This document shows positions 17,162 through 25,207 of a stretch of 64,000 bases of DNA, one piece after another. The translations under genes were made by a program, and so were the position numbers. The stretch's first letter is position 1. Each line of letters starts with the position of its first letter. This stretch comes from Methylophilus glucosoxydans (GTDB taxonomy: Bacteria; Pseudomonadota; Gammaproteobacteria; Burkholderiales; Methylophilaceae). Where the stretch lies: NCBI RefSeq assembly GCF_042676145.1, contig NZ_JBHTJW010000002.1:434001-498000 (forward strand), given 5' to 3'. Under the pieces are notes generated by a model, which worked only from the letters and a program-made list of their open reading frames with translations, ran no database searches and was not told the DNA's origin.

Positions 17162-18107
17162 AGGCTAACCCTCCAATCAATAGCGCCACCATCAGCCAGC
17201 TCAGCATGCCATTGCGCACCAGTTGCAAGGCGCGTGGGATATCCTCTGCAGTAGGGGGCGTGTGGGTGCCCAGACGCGGGCGCTCATGCCATTCGCCATG
17301 ATAGCGGGCGCGCCCGCCCAGCTGCACGTTGAGTGCGCCTGCGCCTGCGGACATGACCGGGCCTGCGTTCGGGCTATCCCATAACGGTGCCTGGGATCGC
17401 CAGGATTGCCAGGCAAGGCGGGTGTGTCCGAGCAATGCATAGGTGATGGCTGTGAGGCGGGCCGGAATGTAATTCAATACATCATCCAGCCGTGCGGCGG
17501 CCCAGCCAAAATAAAAATAACGTGGCGTTTTATAGCCCCACATGGCGTCCAGCGTATTCACAAGGCGGTAAGCCAGCGCGCCGGGGCCGCCCGCGACAAA
17601 AAACCAGAACAGGGCGCCGAATACACTATCGTTGCCATTTTCTAACACGGATTCTATGGTTGCGCTGACCGGCTCTATCGCCTCCACATCGCGGCTGACC
17701 ATATAGGAGGTGGCAAGCTGTGCCTGCTTAAATTGCCCGGCCAGCAAGGCCTGATAAACAGCCAGCCCATGCTGGCGCAAGCTGCGCTGACCAATGGCAA
17801 AATACAGGCAATACACATGCAATGCGAGCGCGAGCCAGACGGAGACTTGCATCAGTAATACCACCGCAATCAGCACTGGTAACACCAGCAGGAGCACACC
17901 AACGATACCACTGATATATTGGCCGCGTAACGGTTGCCTAGATAAAGGATTCAACCGTTTTTCAAGCCTGGACGCTAACCAGCCAAAACCGACCAATGGG
18001 TGCCAGCGCCTGGGTTCGCCAAGCCAGAAATCGAGCAGCACCGCGCCACAGGCAAGCCCGGCGAGTGTGAGATAATCAGGGGATGGATAAGCAGGCAGTG
18101 AAAACAT
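17154..18107 (-). CDS. cbiB: Adenosylcobinamide-phosphate synthase
   Basis: Integral membrane protein (317 residues from ATG 18107) attaching aminopropanol (phosphate) to adenosylcobyric acid. Family motifs: LLDFWLGEPRRWHPLVGFG, ARDxE-like SRDVEAIEPVSATIESVLEN, GALAYRLVNTLDAMWGY and LDDVLNYIPARLTA. Four to five hydrophobic segments. The frame extends upstream to 18203, but MFSLPAYPSP at 18107 fits family length. This start lies inside the 5' end of the divergent cobQ, so both starts share a stretch of about 25 bases. Called CobD in Pseudomonas nomenclature. Confidence 0.94.
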   Translation of the reverse strand: MFSLPAYPSPDYLTLAGLACGAVLLDFWLGEPRRWHPLVGFGWLASRLEKRLNPLSRQPLRGQYISGIVGVLLLVLPVLIAVVLLMQVSVWLALALHVYCLYFAIGQRSLRQHGLAVYQALLAGQFKQAQLATSYMVSRDVEAIEPVSATIESVLENGNDSVFGALFWFFVAGGPGALAYRLVNTLDAMWGYKTPRYFYFGWAAARLDDVLNYIPARLTAITYALLGHTRLAWQSWRSQAPLWDSPNAGPVMSAGAGALNVQLGGRARYHGEWHERPRLGTHTPPTAEDIPRALQLVRNGMLSWLMVALLIGGLAYA

Positions 18108-19561
18108 TAATGGTTCAAGGCACCACGTCGGATGCCGGTAAAAGTACGCTGGTGGCAGGATTGTGCCGCGTATTGTACCGCAGCGGGGTGGCGGTGGCGC
18201 CATTCAAGCCGCAAAACATGGCGCTCAATGCGGCGGTGACTGAAGACGGCGGCGAGATTGGCCGTGCGCAAGCGGTGCAGGCCATGGCCTGCGGATTGCC
18301 GCCGCATACCGATATGAATCCGGTCTTGCTCAAGCCTAACTCGGATACCGGCTGCCAGGTGATCATTCATGGCCGGGTCGTGGGTAACCAGGAAGCGAGT
18401 ACTTACCACGACTACAAAAAGACCGCCATGCAAGCCGTGCTGCAATCCTACCAGCGCTTGCAGCAGCAATATGGCTGCATCGTGGTAGAAGGGGCGGGCA
18501 GCCCGGCTGAAATCAATCTGCGCGCCAACGATATTGCCAATATGGGCTTTGCTGAGGCGGTGGATTGCCCCGTCATTCTGGTGGCGGATATTGATAAGGG
18601 GGGCGTATTTGCCCACCTGGTTGGTACGCTGGCGTTGTTATCTGAAAGCGAACAGGCGAGGGTGATCGGGTTTGTGATTAATAAATTCCGCGGCGATCTT
18701 GCCTTGCTGCAACCGGGGCTGGATTGGCTGGAGCAACGCACTGGCAAGCCCGTGATTGGCGTATTGCCGTATCTGCATGACTTGCATCTGGAAGCCGAAG
18801 ATGCGGTTGCCAAGAGCGACACGAAAAAAGTGGGTACACAACTGACGGTTGTGGTACCCGTATTGCCGCATATCGCCAACCATACTGATTTTGATGCCTT
18901 GCGTTTGCACCCGCAGGTCGATCTCAGGTTTGTGCGGTTGAGTGAAGAGATGCCGGCGGCTGATCTTATAATCCTGCCTGGTAGCAAAAATGTACGCGGT
19001 GACCTGGCGGCCTTGCGTGAACATGGCTGGGAGCCACGGATAGCGCGCCATTTGCGTTACGGTGGCAAAGTGCTGGGCATTTGCGGTGGCTTTCAGATGC
19101 TGGGTCAGCAATTGCATGATCCACTAGGGCTGGAGGGCGAGATAGGCAGTAGTGCCGGCTTGGGCTGGCTGGAAATGGAAACCACCCTTGAGGCGCACAA
19201 ACAGCTCAAGCAGGTGTCAGGTCAGTTGGCGTTTGCCAATGCCCAATTGCAAGGCTATGAAATTCATATGGGCGTCAGTACCGGACGGGCATTAGCACGC
19301 CCGGTGCATCTGGTGAGTGGCCAGGCAGAGGGTGCGTTATCCGAAGATGGGCAGGTGGCAGGCAGTTATATCCATGGCCTGTTTGATCATCCGCAAGCTT
19401 GCGCTGCCTGGTTACAATGGGCTGGTTTGTCTGAGCAAGTGGCTTACGATTACACGCAATTGCGCGAGCAGAGCCTGGAAAAATTGGCAGACAGTGTGCA
19501 GCAGCACTTCAACTGGTCTGCGCTGGCGGCTTATCTGCCGCAAGACTTTAAACCAGATTAA
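18083..19561 (+). CDS. cobQ: Cobyric acid synthase (glutamine-hydrolysing)
   Basis: CobQ/CbiP makes four amidations of adenosylcobyrinate a,c-diamide, giving adenosylcobyric acid. At 492 residues it has family length. N-terminal MVQGTTSDAGKSTL (ATPase P-loop-like), central VEGAGSPAEINL and DIDKGGVFAHLVG, and the C-terminal class-I amidotransferase with GICGGFQMLGQ (catalytic Cys) and YIHGLFDHP (His) are present. Starts at 18083 or GTG 18098 keep the first beta-strand; ATG 18110 would remove it. It is the only B12 gene on the plus strand in this block, convergent with the S4 gene (four-base overlap) and divergent from cbiB. Confidence 0.96.
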   Translation: MDKQAVKTLMVQGTTSDAGKSTLVAGLCRVLYRSGVAVAPFKPQNMALNAAVTEDGGEIGRAQAVQAMACGLPPHTDMNPVLLKPNSDTGCQVIIHGRVVGNQEASTYHDYKKTAMQAVLQSYQRLQQQYGCIVVEGAGSPAEINLRANDIANMGFAEAVDCPVILVADIDKGGVFAHLVGTLALLSESEQARVIGFVINKFRGDLALLQPGLDWLEQRTGKPVIGVLPYLHDLHLEAEDAVAKSDTKKVGTQLTVVVPVLPHIANHTDFDALRLHPQVDLRFVRLSEEMPAADLIILPGSKNVRGDLAALREHGWEPRIARHLRYGGKVLGICGGFQMLGQQLHDPLGLEGEIGSSAGLGWLEMETTLEAHKQLKQVSGQLAFANAQLQGYEIHMGVSTGRALARPVHLVSGQAEGALSEDGQVAGSYIHGLFDHPQACAAWLQWAGLSEQVAYDYTQLREQSLEKLADSVQQHFNWSALAAYLPQDFKPD

Positions 19562-19776
19562 GCAGCCACGACCTGGATGGTCTGTTCAAACGCCTGCACC
19601 ACTTGCCCGGCGCGGATTTTGGCGGTTTTGCGGCGCTCAATTTCGCCATCGACCTTGATCAATCCTTCCGCGACCATGGACTTACCCTGACCGCCACTGT
19701 CGGCCACCCCTTCGAGTTTGAGCAAGTCACAGAGTGCGATGTATTCGCCTCTCAGTTCAAAAGTCGTCGTTTGCAT
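19558..19776 (-). CDS. S4-domain RNA-binding protein (YbcJ-like)
   Basis: A 72-residue protein that is essentially one S4 RNA-binding domain: FELRGEYIALCDLLKLEG, GQGKSMVAEGLIKVDGE, RRKTAKIRAGQVV. ATG 19776 follows GAAGGG; a TTG further up is less likely. It is the last gene of the long minus-strand B12 operon (34 bases after the DUF4198 gene), although a B12 role is not expected. It may simply be carried along. Confidence 0.85.
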   Translation of the reverse strand: MQTTTFELRGEYIALCDLLKLEGVADSGGQGKSMVAEGLIKVDGEIERRKTAKIRAGQVVQAFEQTIQVVAA

Positions 19777-19809
19777 GCTGTTTCCCTTCAATACCTCAAA
19801 GCAGTCATT

Positions 19810-20625
19810 TTAAGGCTTGTTTGCCGTCTCTGGCGGTAAATTCACTTCCAGCGTCAGCGAAGCGTTCAGGCTTTCCCACAGGTGTTCATTGAGCTGGTGA
19901 TGCACCGTCACAAACAGGAAGTTCAAGCCGGCTTTTTGTGGTTTGAAGGTAAACTCACCTTGCTGATTGGCATGGAGGTTGGACGGCCTGACGTTTTCAA
20001 CATCATAAAGGTCTTCCATGCGGCGCTTGCTAAAGTGCTCGTTATCGGTGACCACGATAATGCGTGCATTAGGCACCGGCTTGCCATGTTCGAGGACTTG
20101 CAAGCTGAGTTCACCCCCTAATTGCACACCATTGGGCGAGGCCAAGGGGATAATTTCCAGGCCTTTGTTTAAAGGCACAGGTTTGTATTTCTGTTGTCCT
20201 TTGAAAATATAAGTGTCGGCATAACTGTAATAGTTCATGGTGGTCGGCTTGCCACTAACCCGTTTCATATCTGCCGCAAAATACAGTTTTTTATCCGGCG
20301 TCTCGACGGCTTTATAAACCGGGCCGACACGCTGGCCGGTGCTGATACGGTAGCTGCCTTCTTCTTTTAATTCGGGCTCCAGATACACCGCCGCTTTGGT
20401 TTTGGCGATCGGTTTGATAGCAGTCACTTCGCCGGCAGGGGACGTGATGGTGAAGTTAGGCGAGTCCATGGCGAAGTCGGCCTGGAATGGAAACTCGGTA
20501 AACGCAGATTCAATGGTCAGGCGGTGATGGGTCACATTAAACTGGTTAGGTTTTAAAAAGGGCACATGCGCCTCTGCAACCAAAGCAGTGACTAAAGCGA
20601 GCAGGGCGAGGGACAATCTTTTCAT
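19810..20625 (-). CDS. DUF4198 periplasmic protein, candidate cobalt-uptake component
   Basis: A 271-residue exported protein: cleavable signal (about 1-19, ending AEAH), then the DUF4198 pattern HVPFLKPNQF, ITSPAGEV, YFAADMKRV and a C-terminal beta-sandwich with HANQQGEFTFKPQKAGL (about 215-232). The family is described as a periplasmic component of Co2+/Ni2+ uptake and is often encoded near TonB-dependent receptors. It sits 14 bases after cobU in the riboswitch-led operon, so delivery of cobalt for B12 is a sensible inference; direct evidence is lacking. Confidence 0.75.
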   Translation of the reverse strand: MKRLSLALLALVTALVAEAHVPFLKPNQFNVTHHRLTIESAFTEFPFQADFAMDSPNFTITSPAGEVTAIKPIAKTKAAVYLEPELKEEGSYRISTGQRVGPVYKAVETPDKKLYFAADMKRVSGKPTTMNYYSYADTYIFKGQQKYKPVPLNKGLEIIPLASPNGVQLGGELSLQVLEHGKPVPNARIIVVTDNEHFSKRRMEDLYDVENVRPSNLHANQQGEFTFKPQKAGLNFLFVTVHHQLNEHLWESLNASLTLEVNLPPETANKP

Positions 20626-20639
20626 ACAGGTCTTTCTTG

Positions 20640-21164
20640 TTATTTAAGCGTTAATGGCAAGCCTGCGGCAATAAAACTAACGTGGTTTGCAACTGCTGCC
20701 ACGTGCTGGTTGAGGCGGCCTTGTTCATCCTGAAACTGGCGGTTGATTTCACCCAAGGGCACAATGCCCATGCCGACCTCGTTGCTCACTAAAAATACGT
20801 GTGCTTGCAATTTCGGCAAGGCCTCCAGCAGTGCCTGTTTTTCTACCTGCCAGTCCAAGCGTTCCGGTTTGTCGCAGTCCGGGCAGATGCATTGCGCCAG
20901 CCACAGGGTTAAACAATCGACAATCAGGCAGGAGTCTGGTGCGTCGTTGTCTAGCAAGGTCTGCCCGAGGTTGAATGGCGCTTCGACCAATCCCCAGTAA
21001 GGCGGACGGCGGGTTTTGTGATGTTCCACACGTTTGGCAAATTCGTCATCGTAGACTTGGGCCGTCGCGATATAGGTGACCGGGCATTCAAGTGCCGAGG
21101 CCAGCCGCTCGGCATAGGCGCTTTTGCCGCTGCGTGCCCCGCCTAAAATCAGGTGCGTAGTCAT
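20640..21164 (-). CDS. cobU: Bifunctional adenosylcobinamide kinase / adenosylcobinamide-phosphate guanylyltransferase
   Basis: CobU/CobP (174 residues) phosphorylates adenosylcobinamide and then forms the GDP derivative that CobS uses. Walker A LILGGARSGKSAYAE is at the N-terminus, the guanylyl-accepting His region reads RVEHHKTRRPPYW, and VSNEVGMGIVP and GEINRQFQDEQGRLNQ complete the family signature. Its ATG overlaps the stop of the BtuF-like gene by four bases. Confidence 0.96.
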   Translation of the reverse strand: MTTHLILGGARSGKSAYAERLASALECPVTYIATAQVYDDEFAKRVEHHKTRRPPYWGLVEAPFNLGQTLLDNDAPDSCLIVDCLTLWLAQCICPDCDKPERLDWQVEKQALLEALPKLQAHVFLVSNEVGMGIVPLGEINRQFQDEQGRLNQHVAAVANHVSFIAAGLPLTLK

Positions 21165-21964
21165 GCGTGACCCCCTTGTTGTTGCCAGCGTTGAATAATG
21201 GTTTGCAATTGCACCAGGCCTTCGCTAAACAGCGCGGGACCAGGTTGCAAGATATCGACCGACTTGATTTCATAGAGATGCCCATGCTGGATGGCAGGAA
21301 TCGCTTGCCAGCCTGGGCGGGCTTTGACTTTTTCCGGCTGGAATTTCTTGCCGCACCAGGAGCCGATGATGATATCCGGTTGTGCTGCAATCACTTGCGC
21401 TGCGGTGACCTGGCGGTCCCTGGCACTGTGAAACTGGCTCAATTCAGGGAAGCAATCTTGCCCACCGGCAGCAGCGATCAGCTCAGCCGCCCAGCGGATG
21501 CTGCACATCATGGGTTCATCCCACTCTTCAAAATAGACCTTGGGTTTACGCAGCCAACTGGCTGCCTGCTGGCGTGCTGCCCCCAATTGTGCCTGGTAGC
21601 GTGCTACTAAATCTTCTGCTTTTTCGCTGGCCCCGACCAGATCACCGACGGTGAGTATCATCTGCAGTGTTTCATCCAGGCTGCGCTGGTTAAACACATG
21701 CACTTGGCAACCGGCCTTGATCAGTGAGGCGGCAATCTCTGCCTGCAAGTTGGAGAAGCACAGCACCAGGTCAGGCTGCAGCGCCAGGATTTTCTCAATA
21801 TTGGCGCTGGTAAAGGCACTGATCTTGGGTTTTTCTTTGCGGGCGATGGCCGGGCGCGTGGTAAAGCCGGAAATACCGACAATACGGTCCTGCTCACCCA
21901 GCAAGTAGAGTACCTCCACCGTTTCGGTGGTCAGGCAGACAATGCGTTGTGGCCAGCGCTTCAT
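21161..21964 (-). CDS. BtuF-like cobalamin-binding protein without visible signal peptide
   Basis: A 267-residue protein with the two-lobe periplasmic binding fold of BtuF/FecB: RIVCLTTETVEVLYLLG, KISAFTSANIEKILALQPDLVL, then the second lobe with YFEEWDEPMMCS and IIGSWCGKKFQPEKV. BtuF carries vitamin B12 to BtuCD. The N-terminus (MKRWPQRIVCL) runs directly into the first strand with no signal peptide, and no BtuC or BtuD is nearby. It may be a cytoplasmic corrinoid-binding protein, or the true start may lie in the overlapping bluB end. Overlaps bluB and cobU by four bases each. Confidence 0.8.
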   Translation of the reverse strand: MKRWPQRIVCLTTETVEVLYLLGEQDRIVGISGFTTRPAIARKEKPKISAFTSANIEKILALQPDLVLCFSNLQAEIAASLIKAGCQVHVFNQRSLDETLQMILTVGDLVGASEKAEDLVARYQAQLGAARQQAASWLRKPKVYFEEWDEPMMCSIRWAAELIAAAGGQDCFPELSQFHSARDRQVTAAQVIAAQPDIIIGSWCGKKFQPEKVKARPGWQAIPAIQHGHLYEIKSVDILQPGPALFSEGLVQLQTIIQRWQQQGGHA

Positions 21965-22635
21965 GTTCGTGTGCTTTCGTGAGGTTGCCAGCCATTTTCC
22001 ATCAGCATGTCAGCGAGCGGCTTTTCTGTCGTCCAGCCTTCTTCCACCAGCATGGGCAATTTGTAAAACGTATTCACATAGCCTAGGCATAAAATGGCGA
22101 CTGGTTTGGCGCCCTCGGGCAGATTCAATAATTGCGCCAGTTGGTGTGGGTCAAACAGGCTGACCCAGCCCATGCCTATGCCTTCGGCACGCGCCGCCAG
22201 CCAAAGGTTCTGGATGGCGCAGCTGACCGAGGCCAGGTCCATTTCCGGCAGTGTACGACGGCCAAAAATGTGTTTTTCACGCTGGTCGCACAAGGTGGCG
22301 ACCAGCACCTCGCCACAGTCCAGAATGCCTTCCACTTTGAGGCGCATAAACTCGGCCATGCGCGCCGTGTCTTCAACTTCGCCGATGGCCTGGGCCGTGA
22401 GTTTGCGTTCTTCATCGACCAGCGTGTGGATGGCTTTTCGCAATGTGACATCGCTGATGCGGATAAACCGCCATGGCTGCATCAGGCCGACACTGGGCGC
22501 GTGATGGGCGGCTTGCAGTAATTTCTGCAATAACTCGGGGGCGATAGGCGTGGGCAAAAAATGCCGCATATCGCGTCGCTCGGTAATTACCTTGTATATC
22601 GCCGCTTTGTCGGCATCTGAATAGGCAAAGCTCAT
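21961..22635 (-). CDS. bluB: 5,6-dimethylbenzimidazole synthase
   Basis: BluB (224 residues) is a flavin destructase of the nitroreductase fold that uses O2 to turn FMNH2 into 5,6-dimethylbenzimidazole, the lower ligand of B12. Motifs: ITERRDMRHFLPTPI, HHAPSVGLMQPWRFI, EGIGMGWVSLFDP, LCLGYVNTF. Its presence indicates aerobic production of true cobalamin. It overlaps the end of cobB and the start of the BtuF-like gene by four bases each. Confidence 0.95.
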   Translation of the reverse strand: MSFAYSDADKAAIYKVITERRDMRHFLPTPIAPELLQKLLQAAHHAPSVGLMQPWRFIRISDVTLRKAIHTLVDEERKLTAQAIGEVEDTARMAEFMRLKVEGILDCGEVLVATLCDQREKHIFGRRTLPEMDLASVSCAIQNLWLAARAEGIGMGWVSLFDPHQLAQLLNLPEGAKPVAILCLGYVNTFYKLPMLVEEGWTTEKPLADMLMENGWQPHESTRT

Positions 22636-23933
22636 GGCATGAAAAATTGTGCGGCCAGTGCCGGGTTAGACGGAAAGTAAAAGTGCAAAAAGCTGGCAGT
22701 GATGGATTGATGGCGATAGACCGGCTCGCCAGCGCCATATTTACCTTTGCCTTGCGCAATGACCGGCAAGTCGGTGTCAAAGCGGGCATAGTGAAAAGTG
22801 TGCGCGCCTATCGTCGTCGCGTCATCGCCAGTTGCGCTGTTGTCAGCCGCTGAAAAGGTTGCATGCTGCGTGCCCAGGCCTTGCAATTTGGGCTGAAGCG
22901 CGGCGCTGCCGGGGAGCAGGCCGAAGGCGGGTTGTCCATTTAGTGTTTCACCGAGTGCCAGCATGCCGCCACATTCGGCCAATATGGGTTTGCCTGATTC
23001 GGCGGCTGCGCGTAAACCTTCACGCATGCTGTGGTTGTGTTGCAGTCGCTCCAGATGCAATTCCGGGTAGCCACCCGGCAGCCAGTAAGCATCCGCAGCC
23101 GGTAATTGCGTATCGTGCAAGGGTGAAAAAAATGCAATCTGTGCGCCTAGTGTCTGTAGCAGATCCAGATTGGCCTGATAGGTAAAACAGAAAGCAGCAT
23201 CTTTAGCCACGGCAATGGTTTTGCCTTGCAATAATGGTGTTATCGCCTGCTGTTCGGGTGCGGCAAACTGCACGCTCGGCGGCAATGGCATGTCTTGCCC
23301 CAGCAGTTGCGCAGCGGCTTCTATGCGCTGGTCTATGTCCGTGATTTCCTGAGCAAGATGCAAGCCCAGATGGCGCTCTGGCAAGCTCAGTTGCGTGTCA
23401 TATTTCATGGCACCCAGCCAGGGGATGTCCGTGGGGAGTGCTTCTTTAATCATATTGGCATGCCCCTCGCTGCCGACCTGGTTGGCAATCACTCCGGCGC
23501 GCTGCAGGGCGGGCCGAAAGCCATACAAACCATAGGCAACCGCGGCACAGGTCTGTGCCATGGCTTTGGCATTAAGCACCAGTGCGACAGGGATGCCAAA
23601 GCGCTCGGCAATATCGGCGCATGAAGGCTTGCCATCATATAGCCCCATCACCCCTTCGAGCAGAATCACGTCATTGTCTTGGGCGGCCTTGTGCAGCAGC
23701 CGTTGTGCATCGGCTTCACCACACATGCCAAGGTCCAGGTTATACACTGGCTTGCCAGTTGCCACTTGCAGAATCATGCCGTCGATAAAGTCCGGCCCGC
23801 ATTTGAACGCCTGCACGCGTAAGCCGCGGTTGCGGTACACGCGCGCCAATGCCGCGGTAGCCATGGTTTTGCCTTGCCCAGACGCCGGGGCCGCCATTAA
23901 CATGGCTCGGCAGCTTGCCGCCGTTGCTTGCAT
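22632..23933 (-). CDS. cobB: Cobyrinate (hydrogenobyrinate) a,c-diamide synthase
   Basis: A 433-residue glutamine amidotransferase making the a,c-diamide. The N-terminal P-loop reads APASGQGKTMATAALARV with FKCGPDFIDGMI after it; the C-terminal GATase shows AECGGMLALGE (catalytic Cys), GLGTQHATF and a closing SFLHFYFPSN. It could be CobB (hydrogenobyrinate) or CbiA (cobyrinate); the two cannot be told apart here without the ring-synthesis genes. Its ATG overlaps the cobO stop by one base (TAATG). Confidence 0.94.
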   Translation of the reverse strand: MQATAASCRAMLMAAPASGQGKTMATAALARVYRNRGLRVQAFKCGPDFIDGMILQVATGKPVYNLDLGMCGEADAQRLLHKAAQDNDVILLEGVMGLYDGKPSCADIAERFGIPVALVLNAKAMAQTCAAVAYGLYGFRPALQRAGVIANQVGSEGHANMIKEALPTDIPWLGAMKYDTQLSLPERHLGLHLAQEITDIDQRIEAAAQLLGQDMPLPPSVQFAAPEQQAITPLLQGKTIAVAKDAAFCFTYQANLDLLQTLGAQIAFFSPLHDTQLPAADAYWLPGGYPELHLERLQHNHSMREGLRAAAESGKPILAECGGMLALGETLNGQPAFGLLPGSAALQPKLQGLGTQHATFSAADNSATGDDATTIGAHTFHYARFDTDLPVIAQGKGKYGAGEPVYRHQSITASFLHFYFPSNPALAAQFFMP

Positions 23934-24538
23934 TACAGATCTATCCCGGCCTGGGCCTTGATGCCTGCACGCCAGGCATGCTTGACATCCATCAGTTCAG
24001 ACACCGTATCGGCAGCGTTTCTCAATGCCTCGGAAGCGCCGCGGCCAGTGATGACCACATGTTGCATGGGTGGGCGTTTGGCGATGGCATCCAACACCAT
24101 TTGTTCATCGAGGTAGCCATATTTGAAGGTGTAGGTGAGCTCATCCAGCACCACCAGCTGAATGGCCGGGTCTTGCAGCATCCCGGCCACAATCTGCCAG
24201 CCACGCATGGCGGTTTCGGTGTCGCGTTGGCGGTCTTGTGTGTTCCAGGTAAAGCCTTCGCCCAGCACATGCCAGGTGACAGCCGGGTGCTGGCGAAAAA
24301 AGGCTTCTTCGCCAGTATCAGAACGGCCTTTGATAAACTGGGCAACACCGACACGCATGCCGTGGCCCAGGGAGCGGGCCACCATGCCAAAGGCAGAAGA
24401 GCTTTTGCCTTTGCCGTTGCCGGTGAGGATAAGGAGCAGGCCTTTCTCCTGATTGGCCTGCTCGATTTTTTCATCAATGACCGCTTTCTTGCGGATCATG
24501 CGCGCCTTATGGCGGCTGTCGCGATCATTGGTTTCCAT
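23933..24538 (-). CDS. cobO: Corrinoid adenosyltransferase
   Basis: CobO/BtuR (201 residues) transfers the 5'-deoxyadenosyl group of ATP to cob(I)yrinate diamide and other corrinoids. P-loop LTGNGKGKSSSAFGMVARS, VAQFIKGRSDTGEE, VLDELTYTFKYGYLD and VVITGRGASEALR are all present. N-terminal RKKAVIDEKIEQA is the helical cap typical of CobA. It sits 12 bases after the membrane protein gene and is coupled to cobB. Confidence 0.96.
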   Translation of the reverse strand: METNDRDSRHKARMIRKKAVIDEKIEQANQEKGLLLILTGNGKGKSSSAFGMVARSLGHGMRVGVAQFIKGRSDTGEEAFFRQHPAVTWHVLGEGFTWNTQDRQRDTETAMRGWQIVAGMLQDPAIQLVVLDELTYTFKYGYLDEQMVLDAIAKRPPMQHVVITGRGASEALRNAADTVSELMDVKHAWRAGIKAQAGIDL

Positions 24539-24550
24539 GGTGCGTAATAC

Positions 24551-25120
24551 TTAAGCGTTTTCGCGCACGGAGCGCTTGGTCAGGCCAAATGCCAGATGTG
24601 CAATCAATGCGACGACTACCCAGAATGCAATGGCTTCCAGCTGTTTCGGGAAGTATTTGATCAGGCGTGCACCAAATTCAACCACGGTAGGGTCAGGGTA
24701 ACGGCCACCAAAGAAGTAGAAGCCGCCGCTGGAAAACAGCTCAGCAAGCACAGATCCCAGCAATACTGCCCCTGTCAACTTGAACAGACTGCTAAATTGC
24801 CAGGTAGTGTTCGACGCAGTCCAACGGCCAGCCAGCCACATGCTGCCATAAGCCGGCAACAAAAAGCCATAAGCAGGGGTCACGCAGAAATTACTCACAC
24901 CGCCCCAGGTGATGGCTGCCATATCCAGCGCAGCACACAATGCCAGCAAGGCCACAAACACCAGCGTTGAGCGCAGGTAATAACCCGCGATAAAAAACGC
25001 TGCATAAGAAGCGCTCGGTAAAAAATCAATCGAAGCAAAATGATGACCACGCGTGATAATGACCATCAAGGCAATGAGAAAGCCAATTGCCAGAGACTGA
25101 GTTGAAAGGTTACGTGGCAT
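24551..25120 (-). CDS. Polytopic membrane protein in B12 operon, candidate cobalt or corrinoid transporter
   Basis: A 189-residue protein with about five to six membrane spans (roughly 8-24, 36-51, 53-73, 80-100, 111-138, 159-180). Loops carry WGGVSNFCVTPAYG and GGRYPDPTVVEFG. I do not recognise a named family. Its size and topology resemble small transport components such as ECF substrate-binding subunits, and it lies between btuB and cobO under the same riboswitch. A role in cobalt or corrinoid entry across the inner membrane is inferred from context only. It ends 12 bases before cobO. Confidence 0.6.
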   Translation of the reverse strand: MPRNLSTQSLAIGFLIALMVIITRGHHFASIDFLPSASYAAFFIAGYYLRSTLVFVALLALCAALDMAAITWGGVSNFCVTPAYGFLLPAYGSMWLAGRWTASNTTWQFSSLFKLTGAVLLGSVLAELFSSGGFYFFGGRYPDPTVVEFGARLIKYFPKQLEAIAFWVVVALIAHLAFGLTKRSVRENA

Positions 25121-25207
25121 GCCAACGACTCCAAAATTAAGGTTAATTATAAGACGTGGATTTTAGCCCAATTCGCACAGGCTTGGGCAAAATCCCCCGT
25201 TCCCGGT

